The notes below the pieces were generated by a model. It ran no database searches and was not told where the DNA came from. It saw only the letters and a program-made list of their open reading frames with translations. A stretch of 35,538 nucleotides of DNA from Runella sp. (GTDB lineage Bacteria; Bacteroidota; Bacteroidia; Cytophagales; Spirosomataceae): positions 1 through 35,538 of the forward strand of contig NZ_JAIXST010000195.1 in assembly GCF_027484545.1 (NCBI RefSeq), read 5' to 3'. Each line of letters begins with the position of its first letter. Positions within the stretch are counted from its first letter, which is position 1. Below are positions 1-7,329 of the stretch, piece after piece. Position numbers and translations under genes: made by a program.

Positions 1-726
1 CTTAAAGCGAGAGCCGACTGAAATGAGTTTGGCTCGTAAGCGAAAGAAAGCCGCTCGCGACGATGCTTACCTTAAAACCCTGTTAAACCAACTTAACACT
101 TGATGCAATCACCCTATGCTGGCGGCGGTCAATAAACCCGCTTGGGACAGCACCAACATCATTACGTGGAAATACGGAGGCGGTCATACCTACGTTTGGG
201 ATAAGAAAAGTAATTTGGTTTTTATCCATTGGGGTGATTACAAGGTGCTACTGAACCTCAACACTTGGGAGAAGGGAAGAGCTTTTGAAGGAAATAAAGA
301 AATAAAAGGACCCAATTTGGATGTGGTTCGTGGAAAAGCATGGACTTATTTCTGCAATGATTCCTTTTGGCTCATTGCTCCGTTCAAAGCATCTGACGAA
401 GGAACCACCCGCAGTTTGGTGAAAAATGAAGACAAAACCAACGGCCTGTTGGTCAGCTATGCCAGCGGAGGAGTAACTCCTGGCGATGCATACCTTTGGA
501 AACTCGACGCTAACGGATTGCCGCAATCCTATAAAATGTGGTGAAAGTCATTCCTATTGGCGGCGTCATGGCCACGTGGGAAAACTGGACTCGGCAGTAT
601 ACTGGAGCGATGTTGCCGTCCTTTCATCAACTCGGGCCGTTGAAATTGCCTATTGAGGAACTCAGAACCGGCCCAACGTTGACCGAAACAGGGGTAAGTG
701 GTTCCATTTTTGACCCAATTCGGTAG
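1..726 (+). pseudogene. Decayed gene of unknown function, 5' end outside window
   Basis: Three reading-frame pieces appear to belong to one protein. The first (2-103) ends NQLNT-stop. The second (116-544) contains GGGHTYVWDKK, NDSFWLIAPFK and GDAYLWKLDANG. The third (538-726) starts VKVIPIGGVMATWENW and ends at TAG. The frames rejoin if one T is added near 100, one C is removed near 113 and one G is added near 539, giving NTLMQSPMLAAVNK and SYKMWVKVIPIGG. All three changes are single-base indels in short homopolymers, so either gene decay or sequencing error fits. The Trp/Tyr/Gly-rich sequence looks like a Bacteroidota secreted or lipoprotein domain, but I do not recognise a named family. The N-terminus lies off the left edge. 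Confidence 0.6.
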
Positions 727-750
727 GCTTTTCAGCGATGGACTTCGTTA

Positions 751-1797
751 TTATTTCTCAAAAGCGGCATCCTTAATTTCCGTAATCAACCCATAACCAA
801 ACAACCCCGCTGGGGTTTGGTAGCCAGCAACGTCTTTGAGCGACAAGATTTTTTGGGTGATTAGCAGCGAAGCTTCGGCAGTCAGTTTGTAGCCTTCGGG
901 CGTTATCAGACGCCCTTCTACGGTTTTACCTTCGGTATTGGTCACCTTTCCCCAAATGAACGATTTCCCTTTTTGGGATTGGCTTTCGGTGGGGCCCGTT
1001 ATTTTTTTGTCCACGTAGTTTTGCAATTTCTTTTTGATAAAACTACTGCGTAAAATGGGGTTAAACAAAAATTGCAGCTTCATGAAAAAATAAGCGAATC
1101 GAGGAGCTCCTACATACGTTTCAATGTTCGGAATCCCCGTAGTATGATGCGCCGTGGATACATCACCCCACGGAATGGTCATGGTAAAGTGCTTTAGTTG
1201 CCCAAAATCAATCATTTTCCCCTTGGAACCAATGGGTTTGGGAACAATCTTGTCGTTTTCCCGAGCGGCTCCTGTATTGCCCAAGCCTTCGAGCATGGTG
1301 GTCATAGTACCGTGCGAAATACTGCCGCCCACATTGGCGAAAGCCAATTCCAAATGAGTGGCATCAGGGAGTTGAGTATGTAAGTAGTCGGCCATACAAT
1401 CGGTCGGAACGACGTCAAATCCTACACCTGGCATTAGCACAATTTTACTTTCAAGGGCTTTTTTGTGGTATGATTTTACCAATTCAAACACTTCAATTTC
1501 TCCCGTAATGTCTAAATAATGCGTTTTGGAAACTAAACAGGCTTCTACCAACGGTTTAGCAGTTCGGGTAAAAGGGCCGGCGCAATTCAATACCAACGGG
1601 AATTTTTCCAGATTTTTGACGATTTCGTCTTTGTTAGTCAAACCAAAAACCAAGTAGTCTAACCCATATTTTTCGGCAATGGATTGGATTTTAGCCTCGC
1701 TTCGACCCGTAATAACGGGTTTCAAGCCTTTTTTAACGGCTAAGTCAACAATAAGTGCGCCCGTGAATCCGCTTGCTCCGTAGATTAAAAATGACAT
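751..1797 (-). CDS. Saccharopine dehydrogenase-like NAD(P)-binding oxidoreductase
   Basis: 348 aa. The N-terminus MSFLIYGASGFTG carries the Rossmann glycine motif GASGFTG (residues 7-13) that binds NAD(P). It is followed by NCAGPF and YLDITGE, which are typical of the saccharopine dehydrogenase/trans-acting enoyl reductase-like family. Length and motif order match short members of that family, which act on varied and mostly unknown substrates, so a role in lysine metabolism should not be assumed. The predicted protein is cytosolic. It is on the same strand as the sulfatase 85 bp upstream and may be cotranscribed with it, though no functional link is visible. Confidence 0.85.
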   Translation of the reverse strand: MSFLIYGASGFTGALIVDLAVKKGLKPVITGRSEAKIQSIAEKYGLDYLVFGLTNKDEIVKNLEKFPLVLNCAGPFTRTAKPLVEACLVSKTHYLDITGEIEVFELVKSYHKKALESKIVLMPGVGFDVVPTDCMADYLHTQLPDATHLELAFANVGGSISHGTMTTMLEGLGNTGAARENDKIVPKPIGSKGKMIDFGQLKHFTMTIPWGDVSTAHHTTGIPNIETYVGAPRFAYFFMKLQFLFNPILRSSFIKKKLQNYVDKKITGPTESQSQKGKSFIWGKVTNTEGKTVEGRLITPEGYKLTAEASLLITQKILSLKDVAGYQTPAGLFGYGLITEIKDAAFEK

Positions 1798-1882
1798 AGT
1801 GTAGTAAAAATAGATTAGTACCTCTTCGTTTCCGCAATGGGGGCTATTGGTGTATAGATTTTACAGTAGTTCTACCTTTAGC

Positions 1883-3268
1883 CTATTTTCTGATGGGCAT
1901 ATTGGCATCTACTTCTTTAAGCCAATCGCTTAGTTTTTGCTGTAATTCCTGCGCTTTTTTGACGTTACTTTTGCTCAAATCCTTGGTTTCGGATTCGTCC
2001 GTTCTGAGGTTGAATAGTTCAACCTGATTTGTTTCGTAGCTTTTTGTTAATTTCCAGTCGCCCAGTCGTATAGCCCCCGACGGGCGGCTGGTCTGGTTGC
2101 TAAAATGTGGATAATGCCAAAAAATGGGGCCTCGTTCGTGTTTTATTGTCGGGTTTTTGAGTAAAGTATAAAAGCTTTGGGCATCGGGTGAGACGTCCGA
2201 TTTTTGTCCCAGTATCTCTAAAATGGTAGGGGTATAGTCGGTGTTCATAAAATATTGGTCGCAGGTTTGGCTGGCGGGGAATTGTCCCTTCCAAGCCATT
2301 AGTGTAGGCACTCGGATTCCCCCTTCGTAGGTAAATCCTTTCCATTTACGCAAATTCCCTGCCGATGTAGGAACAGGGCCAAGTTCGGGTACACCTACGC
2401 CGCCGTTGTCGGAAGTGAAGACAATAAGGGTATTTTCATTCACCCCCTGTTCTTCCAATAATTTCATGATTTGCCCTACCCCGTCGTCCATGCTTTCAAT
2501 CATGGCGGCATAATACGGGTTGTACTTTCCTTTGTATTGTTCGTGTTTTTTGAGGTATTTGCTTACTTTGTCGCCCCGTGGAACCAAGAAAACGTGCGGT
2601 GCCGAATAGCAGAGATACAGAAAAAAAGGCTGCTGTCGGTCGGCTCTTTTTATAAAGTCAAGGGCGTAATCGGTCAGTTTATCAGTCAGATAAGTCGTAC
2701 CTTTGTCCTCGAAAGCATTTCGGTAACTATCTTCGTAAATGCTGTAATTGTAGTAATCCAGCCCATTTTTGCCAATCATTCTTGAGTAATCGAAACCCTG
2801 CCCCCAAGGAGCAAGTGAGTCCGCACTGCCCAAATGCCATTTACCCACAAAACCGGTTTGATAGCCCAGTGTTTTAAGTCGTTCAGCCAGTGTTTTCTCT
2901 GATGAACCAAGATATTTCGTCCATTGGGCGGGTAGTACAGGCGAAAGAGAATCCATTCGCTCTCCTACCAAGAAGTTAGTTAATTTAAGCCGGGCAGGGT
3001 GTTTTCCGGTCATAATTGCTGCTCGTGAAGGTGAACAAACGGGGCAAGCTGAGTAACTTTGGGTAAACTTGATACCATTTTTGGCCAGTTTGTCAATGTT
3101 CGGCGTTTCGTTGTAAGGATTACCATAACAGCCTAAATCGGCTTGGGCTAAGTCGTCAGCTAAAATGAAAATGATATTGGGTTTGGGGGCTTGGGTAAAA
3201 CCTATCAACGTTGTTAATAAAAACAGACCCAAAAACTGGATAGCGGAAGCGCGTTTGTGACGATTCAT
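1883..3268 (-). CDS. Secreted sulfatase (arylsulfatase A-like)
   Basis: 461 aa from the chosen start. Hydrolyses sulfate esters; the substrate is unknown. The frame stays open 34 codons further upstream, but ATG at 3268 is preferred because it begins a normal signal peptide (MNRHKR, then a hydrophobic run ending GFTQ). The mature part opens PNIIFILADDLA, whose DD (about 38-39) binds the metal. The sulfatase signature CSPSRAA (Cys about 78) is the formylglycine site of the Cys type, so activation needs a formylglycine-generating enzyme encoded elsewhere. GKWHLG and TSDNGG also fit the family. It is likely periplasmic or surface-exposed and acts on sulfated glycans or other sulfate esters. No SusC/SusD pair lies beside it. 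Confidence 0.9.
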   Translation of the reverse strand: MNRHKRASAIQFLGLFLLTTLIGFTQAPKPNIIFILADDLAQADLGCYGNPYNETPNIDKLAKNGIKFTQSYSACPVCSPSRAAIMTGKHPARLKLTNFLVGERMDSLSPVLPAQWTKYLGSSEKTLAERLKTLGYQTGFVGKWHLGSADSLAPWGQGFDYSRMIGKNGLDYYNYSIYEDSYRNAFEDKGTTYLTDKLTDYALDFIKRADRQQPFFLYLCYSAPHVFLVPRGDKVSKYLKKHEQYKGKYNPYYAAMIESMDDGVGQIMKLLEEQGVNENTLIVFTSDNGGVGVPELGPVPTSAGNLRKWKGFTYEGGIRVPTLMAWKGQFPASQTCDQYFMNTDYTPTILEILGQKSDVSPDAQSFYTLLKNPTIKHERGPIFWHYPHFSNQTSRPSGAIRLGDWKLTKSYETNQVELFNLRTDESETKDLSKSNVKKAQELQQKLSDWLKEVDANMPIRK

Positions 3269-3538
3269 TTTTCTGCTGGATTCTTCAAAAGAGATAAAAC
3301 TTACTACTTTGGCAGAGATGTCTTTGATATAGCCGTTAAAGTAAGCACGGATACCGGTAATTCTAACCAATCCAATTGATGTAATACCCTAAAATTGAGG
3401 GATAATGTTGTGAAAGAAGCTGTTTGAATTTAGGGAATTCTTAAATCAATGGGTGATTTTAATTGTTTTTAGTGATAGATTTGGGATTACAATAGAAACT
3501 GTTTTGCTTTTATACTTTTACCCAAAACACTATTTACG

Positions 3539-4270
3539 ATGTTGAGATTGGCCTGTATTCTCATTTTTTTAGGATTATTTGTTAGGTGTAATCCCCAAAA
3601 AACAGAAGACGAAAAAGCAAAACAAATAGTGGCGCAATGTATAGAGGCACACGGCGGTAAGAGCTACCAAAATTTTGACGTGTCTTTTGATTTTCGGAAG
3701 TTTAAGGTGCGTTTAAAACAAATGGGAACGCAGTTTAGCTACGAACGAACGACGACCGATTCGCTCAATAACGTGTATCGCGATATTTTGACCAACGAAA
3801 GCTTTGTCAGAAAGCGCAATGATACCACTCAAGTACTTTCTCAAAAAGACACCGATAAATACCGCGAAGGCACCAACTCCATTGCCTATTTTATATTGCT
3901 TCCTTATAAACTGTCAGAACCCGCCGTTAATTTGAAATACATGGGAGAAATAACCATCGAAAACCAAAAATACGACAAAATCAAAGTCACATTTGACCAA
4001 GAGGGTGGCGGAAAAGACCACGAAGATGAGTTTTGTTATTGGATTAACCGGCAGACACACACCTTAGATTATTTGTCGTACGCCAACGGCGGACCCCGTC
4101 TGCGGAAAGCCACCAAGCGCGAAACTGTCGGCGGAATTGTGTTTCAGGATTACGAAAATTACGAAATTTTGGATAAAACCATTTCCACCACTGAGTACGA
4201 CAAAGCCTTCTTGGAAGGCAAGTCTAAACTGCTTTCCAAGATCGAGCAAAGCAACTATTCCGCTAACTGA
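3539..4270 (+). CDS. DUF6503 family lipoprotein
   Basis: 243 aa. The N-terminus is a lipoprotein signal with lipobox LFVRC (Cys 17). The mature protein begins with an Asp/Glu/Lys-rich linker and IVAQCIEAHGG, followed by beta-rich sequence with FDFRKFKVRL, EDEFCYWIN and YLSYANGGPRLRKA. This pattern matches DUF6503 proteins of Bacteroidota, which are predicted to be exported and to fold like LolA/outer-membrane lipoprotein-sorting proteins. Function is unknown. Its stop lies 2 bp from the stop of the convergent rhodanese gene. No clear promoter was found in the 270-bp gap shared with the divergent sulfatase. Confidence 0.75.
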   Translation: MLRLACILIFLGLFVRCNPQKTEDEKAKQIVAQCIEAHGGKSYQNFDVSFDFRKFKVRLKQMGTQFSYERTTTDSLNNVYRDILTNESFVRKRNDTTQVLSQKDTDKYREGTNSIAYFILLPYKLSEPAVNLKYMGEITIENQKYDKIKVTFDQEGGGKDHEDEFCYWINRQTHTLDYLSYANGGPRLRKATKRETVGGIVFQDYENYEILDKTISTTEYDKAFLEGKSKLLSKIEQSNYSAN

Positions 4271-4272
4271 TG

Positions 4273-4665
4273 TTATTGAGCTACAATCGCCGTTGAATAC
4301 CCCGCCGCTCGCCATCCGTTGAGGCCACCATCCAGATTGTACACTTTTTTGAATCCCTTTTTCAGCAATAGTTCGCCCGCGTTGGCGCTGCGCCCCCCGG
4401 TAGCGCAATAAACCAATACGGGTTTATTTTTGTCGAGTTTTTCTATCTGTTTTTCAAAATCTGGGCCGTTGTAATCCATGTGAATGGCCTGTGGAATAAC
4501 GCCTCCGACCAGTTCCGGGCTCGTACGTACATCCACCACCACTTCATCGGGAAGGGTATCAATGAGATTTTGAAAGGTTTTTGCGTCGATAGTTTGCGCT
4601 TTTTGGCCTGTTGAACAAGCCCCTTGCCCTACGATTAGGGCGAGGATTAATAGAATGTTTTTCAT
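4273..4665 (-). CDS. Rhodanese-like lipoprotein
   Basis: 130 aa. A lipoprotein signal (lipobox GQGAC, Cys 17) precedes one rhodanese domain: VVVDVRTSPE, then the active-site loop CATGGRS (Cys 87), and NLDGGLNGW at the end. Rhodaneses carry sulfur as a cysteine persulfide and pass it to thiophilic acceptors. The lipid anchor puts this one in the periplasm or at the membrane. Its ATG overlaps the TGA of the upstream DUF3365 gene (ATGA), so the two are translationally coupled. It resembles the cytosolic rhodanese at 10548-10874 (KLDKNK and VYNL are shared), so the two may be paralogues. Confidence 0.87.
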   Translation of the reverse strand: MKNILLILALIVGQGACSTGQKAQTIDAKTFQNLIDTLPDEVVVDVRTSPELVGGVIPQAIHMDYNGPDFEKQIEKLDKNKPVLVYCATGGRSANAGELLLKKGFKKVYNLDGGLNGWRAAGYSTAIVAQ

Positions 4666-5228
4666 TGTTTTACTTCAAACGTTAACTTCCAGGTACCTCT
4701 CAGCTCGCCCATAGCATAACCCGTTGCTTTGTCAAAACGGTATTTTCGTTGAATTGTTTTCAGCGTTGCGGCTTCAATATCCTGTTTGGGTTTGCCGTGG
4801 CATTGCAGACAGGTAGGCATTCCGATTTTGATGGGTTTGTAATAAACGTACCCTTTGGGAGTGCTCACGAGCGTATCTTTCAGAGAATTAGAGGTAAACA
4901 AGTCCAGGATCTTTTTGTCAAACATCGAAGCGGCATTGTTGGGGTTACGATTTTTGGTCGAAATCCGTTGAATTTCAACTTCATACTTCTTGGAAAGAGA
5001 CTTAGTCAACGGCACCGCATTCTCGTTACAAAAATCTACCGCGTATGCAGTACCGCCTTTTTCAATGGCACCCAGCAGATTTTTAATTAACGTCTGTTGA
5101 GCCTGCAAACTGAGTGAATCACCGAGTTTTTGGTAGTTGACGGATTGTTGAGGAGCTTGTTGTAATTTGAAGGCTGTCATTGAAACGGTAGACAGAAAAA
5201 ATAATCCCGATATGAATAAAGGCTTCAT
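4662..5228 (-). CDS. DUF3365 (Tll0287-like) exported heme protein
   Basis: 188 aa. Residues 1-20 form a signal peptide. The body contains AVDFCNENAVPLTKSLSKKY and RNPNNAAS, hallmarks of DUF3365. The c-type heme motif CLQCH (140-144) sits in a segment reading PTCLQCHGKP. DUF3365 proteins are PAS-like heme-binding domains proposed to sense redox state or gases, so periplasmic single-heme sensing or electron transfer is a reasonable inference. Coupled by a 4-bp ATGA overlap to the rhodanese lipoprotein, which suggests a shared extracytoplasmic redox or sulfur task. Confidence 0.85.
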   Translation of the reverse strand: MKPLFISGLFFLSTVSMTAFKLQQAPQQSVNYQKLGDSLSLQAQQTLIKNLLGAIEKGGTAYAVDFCNENAVPLTKSLSKKYEVEIQRISTKNRNPNNAASMFDKKILDLFTSNSLKDTLVSTPKGYVYYKPIKIGMPTCLQCHGKPKQDIEAATLKTIQRKYRFDKATGYAMGELRGTWKLTFEVKQ

Positions 5229-5293
5229 ACTAATTGACCAATTTGATTACGTGTGCAAATACAACGTTAATGTAGCGGTTTTTATCCATACTT

Positions 5294-5743
5294 TTATTTT
5301 CCATACTTTAGAATAATACCCAGTTGACCCGCGTGGTAGGCCGTATGAGATATTATTCGACCTAAAGCTTCGACTTTGGTTTTAGTCCCGAATTCCTTGG
5401 TGGAGATTGTGATTTGCCAATCGGCATCGCTTTGATTTAAAATAGCTTTTTCTAAACATTGATAAGCTTCTTGCTGATACACCAACAACTCAGCCAGGTT
5501 TGTCCATTCCCCCGTATCTTTTTGAGCAATGACTGTTTTTGCTGATACGTGTAAATTGGTTTGTCCAAACACATTTTTACTGAAAAGTAACTCCACATCG
5601 GCAACGTGTCGAATTAAAAAGCCCGCGCTGTTGGGACTGTTGCCGAGCGTTTTGGTTAAATCGCTTTCAGAAATGTTTTTCAACAGATTGGAAAAACGGG
5701 TACGGGCTTCTTGCCAAAGCAAATGGATATGGGATGTGGTCAT
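5294..5743 (-). CDS. DinB family protein
   Basis: 149 aa. A four-helix DinB/DfsB-type fold is indicated by RHVADVELLF (His 46) and ISHTAYHAGQLGIILKY (His 133 and His 137). Together these give the family's usual three-His metal site. Many relatives are thiol-dependent S-transferases (bacillithiol or mycothiol dependent), while others have no known role. The gene begins 36 bp after the 32-residue membrane peptide ends and may share its transcript. Confidence 0.85.
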   Translation of the reverse strand: MTTSHIHLLWQEARTRFSNLLKNISESDLTKTLGNSPNSAGFLIRHVADVELLFSKNVFGQTNLHVSAKTVIAQKDTGEWTNLAELLVYQQEAYQCLEKAILNQSDADWQITISTKEFGTKTKVEALGRIISHTAYHAGQLGIILKYGK

Positions 5744-5779
5744 GGTTTTACAAGCTAATTTGAATGAGTTGATTGAAAG

Positions 5780-5878
5780 CTATTTCGGCTCATTGTTCTG
5801 AAAAGCGATTTTATAAAGCACCCAGCCGAAACCTGCGGCCAAATGTAACAGGACAATGATAAAAAAGAAAGCTGCCAT
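5780..5878 (-). CDS. Small single-pass membrane peptide (32 aa)
   Basis: The peptide starts MAAFFFIIVLLHLAAGFGWV and ends YKIAFQNNEPK: one hydrophobic helix (about residues 3-22) with a short charged tail. It was read directly from the bases because it is too short for routine gene calling. Support comes from the clean transmembrane and tail composition, its position ahead of the DinB gene in the same direction, and a 14-bp palindrome at 5933-5946 placed like a regulator site 55 bp upstream of the ATG. I cannot name a family; small subunits of membrane complexes look like this. Confidence 0.5.
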   Translation of the reverse strand: MAAFFFIIVLLHLAAGFGWVLYKIAFQNNEPK

Positions 5879-5932
5879 TTTTTGCGTTGATTTTGTACAA
5901 TGCAAATCTGGCACTCATTTAGTCAAAAAACG

Positions 5933-5946
5933 GTGATATTAATCAC
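5933..5946. promoter_or_regulatory. Candidate Crp/Fnr-family operator (GTGAT-ATTA-ATCAC)
   Basis: The arms GTGAT and ATCAC are exact inverted repeats around a 4-bp spacer, which is the usual architecture of Crp/Fnr-type sites. It sits 55 bp upstream of the 32-aa membrane peptide. The same 14-bp layout, with a degenerate right arm, recurs at 9575-9588 and 10939-10952. Its role is inferred, and no Crp/Fnr gene is present in this window. Confidence 0.45.
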
Positions 5947-5992
5947 ATTCGACTAATTTTTAAGGATTTATTGAAGGGATTTTTGCCTTCTC

Positions 5993-6053
5993 AAACACCA
6001 TTTTATCTTCGTAGCAATCTGCTGACAGCGGGCGTCGTAGGTGGCGATTTCTT
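5993..6053 (-). pseudogene. Remnant of a second arsC 3' end
   Basis: On the minus strand this reads IATYDARCQQIATKIKW, nearly the same as [17 protein letters not shown] at the end of the intact arsC (6736-6797). By eye the DNA matches at about 55 of 62 positions with one single-base gap; that gap shifts the last codons. Nothing resembling the upstream part of arsC can be followed beyond about 6060. The remnant lies on the far side of the toxin-antitoxin module from the intact gene. Confidence 0.75.
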
Positions 6054-6099
6054 TGAGAGGGCTATACCCTATTTTGCGGGGGAGGGGGACTTTGGAAAT

Positions 6100-6437
6100 T
6101 TACTCAAGGCTGTTAAGAAGCGTATCCAATTCATTAGGCTCTAAGTCTGCTTTGACCTTTTTATCATAAATAGTAAGCAGGATAACTTCTTCGTTTTCAG
6201 TCACTACATACGTAACGACTCGTGCACCGCCCTGCGCGGGCCGCCACTTTTGCCCTTCCCTTTACTTTTGATGGCGAGGCGTATTTTATAGCAGGATTTT
6301 CCCAATGGAGTACCTTGCATGGGATTTTGAGCAAGTTGCTCCCCTAATTCAAATAATTCATCTCTTAAAGATGGGTACTTTTTAAGGAGTGGCTTGGCAT
6401 TGCGCTCAAAACTTTGGGCAGGAATTATATTATACAT
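6100..6437 (-). pseudogene. RelE/ParE-like toxin gene, frameshifted by a 14-bp insertion
   Basis: The N-terminal 66 codons are intact and match the paralogous toxin at 24427-24756: KKYPSLRDELFEL, NPMQGTPLGKSCYKIR, KGKSGG. After KSGG the frame runs into PRRAVHESLRM and stops at 6204. Removing 14 bp (about 6232-6245) restores GARVVTYVVTENEEVILL, then TIYDKKVKADLEPNELD and a stop at 6100-6102, giving about 107 aa against 109 in the paralogue. The insert lies between two CCGCC copies and contains the hairpin GCCC-TGCGC-GGGC. The start overlaps the antitoxin stop by 8 bp, as in TA operons. As read, it would make a 77-aa product lacking the C-terminal strands that usually carry RelE/ParE toxicity. 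Confidence 0.82.
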
Positions 6438-6663
6438 CAGCTAAGAACTCTTTTAAAGTTCTCAACTTTATTTTTCCTTCTTTATAAAGTTTTACTTCTT
6501 CCAGCCCTTCCTTAATACGCTCAACCAATTCTTCCTTAGTCATATACTCTTCTTCTTCCTCCTGTAAGAGTGCAATCAATTTGGACTTTTCCTTGGGAGA
6601 TAATTGACGAGCTAATTCGGCTAATTTTTTGACCGATAAACGAACCTTGAGAGTAGCTTGCAT
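6430..6663 (-). CDS. Antitoxin of the first TA module
   Basis: 77 aa, highly charged. An N-terminal segment (LKVRLSVKKLAELARQLSPKEK) is followed by a Glu-rich helix and the tail LVERIKEGLEEVKLYKEGK, then KLRTLKEFLADV. It aligns along its length with the antitoxin at 24186-24437 (LAELARQL/LAQLIREQL, VKLYKEGKIK/LNLVKQGKMK, LKEFLADV/VKELLDEL). It precedes and overlaps the toxin gene by 8 bp. In such systems the antitoxin binds the toxin through its C-terminal tail and usually represses its own promoter. This copy looks intact although its toxin is broken. Confidence 0.75.
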   Translation of the reverse strand: MQATLKVRLSVKKLAELARQLSPKEKSKLIALLQEEEEEYMTKEELVERIKEGLEEVKLYKEGKIKLRTLKEFLADV

Positions 6664-6685
6664 AATTAAATACTGTTTTATTTAA

Positions 6686-6716
6686 CAAAGGTAAGCAACT
6701 TAAAAATAGCGTTCAA
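6686..6716 (-). promoter_or_regulatory. Promoter of the first TA module
   Basis: On the minus strand, TTG (6714-6716), a 20-bp spacer and TACCTTTG (6686-6693) match the Bacteroidota primary sigma consensus TTG-N17..23-TAnnTTTG. The -7 box is about 22 bp upstream of the antitoxin ATG. The promoter is squeezed between the antitoxin start and the arsC stop at 6724. Confidence 0.6.
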
Positions 6717-6723
6717 GTGCCGT

Positions 6724-7329
6724 TTATAGGTTGGTAAACACCCATTTCATCTCCGTGGCAATCTGCCGACAGCGGGCATCGTAGGTGGCGGTTTCTTCCG
6801 GAGTATCGTCTGCTACTTTGGGGTCAATGTACATGATAGGTAGGCGTTTTTCAGCTCCCGGAATAAACGGACAATTGGCCTCGGCGTGGTCACAGGTCAT
6901 AATGGCCGCAAAGCCACGATTGGGATTGGGAGCTTGGTCGTAGACTTTGGAGAAAGCTATAATGGGTTGGGAATAATCATCAAATCGAATTTCGTAAACG
7001 GGATTTTCCGAAGCTGTAGTTTTTACCACTTCCAGTCCTGCACGTTGAAATGCCGCAATGGTACGGGGATTGCAGGCCGTCGCTTCTGTTCCTCCCGAAA
7101 AAGAATGGACATTTTCAATGCCAAAATACGCCGCAGCTACCTGAGCCCATACTTGCCCCAAATGACTGCGGCGGGAATTGTGCGTACAGATAAACGTCAG
7201 ATTAACAGATTGTTGTGCGTCGGTTTTTGATTTTATATATTCCACTAAAGGCTGCAAAATAGATTGGCGTTCGGTGGATACCTCATTGAGGTCAAGATGT
7301 TCAAAATAGTGTTTTACGTTAGAAATCAT
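6724..7329 (-). CDS. arsC: Arsenate reductase-like low-molecular-weight phosphatase-family protein
   Basis: 201 aa. The nucleophile loop CTHNSRRS (Cys 48) is the LMW protein tyrosine phosphatase/ArsC P-loop. A further Cys lies in TACNPRT, and two more in [12 protein letters not shown]. Thioredoxin-coupled ArsC enzymes of this fold use such cysteines to reduce arsenate to arsenite. The operon supports that role: the start overlaps the ACR3 stop by 4 bp, with arsR upstream. The protein is longer than the classical pI258 ArsC (about 130 aa) and has about 40 extra N-terminal residues, a form often annotated as a protein-tyrosine-phosphatase in Bacteroidota. Confidence 0.85.
   Translation of the reverse strand: MISNVKHYFEHLDLNEVSTERQSILQPLVEYIKSKTDAQQSVNLTFICTHNSRRSHLGQVWAQVAAAYFGIENVHSFSGGTEATACNPRTIAAFQRAGLEVVKTTASENPVYEIRFDDYSQPIIAFSKVYDQAPNPNRGFAAIMTCDHAEANCPFIPGAEKRLPIMYIDPKVADDTPEETATYDARCRQIATEMKWVFTNL

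Noticed and set aside
3269-3370. N-terminal extension of the sulfatase
   Set aside because: It would place 34 non-signal residues before a complete signal peptide.
3371-3538. Promoter for the DUF6503 gene
   Set aside because: A TACTTTTA box exists, but the last base deviates and no TTG is found at suitable spacing; left unassigned.
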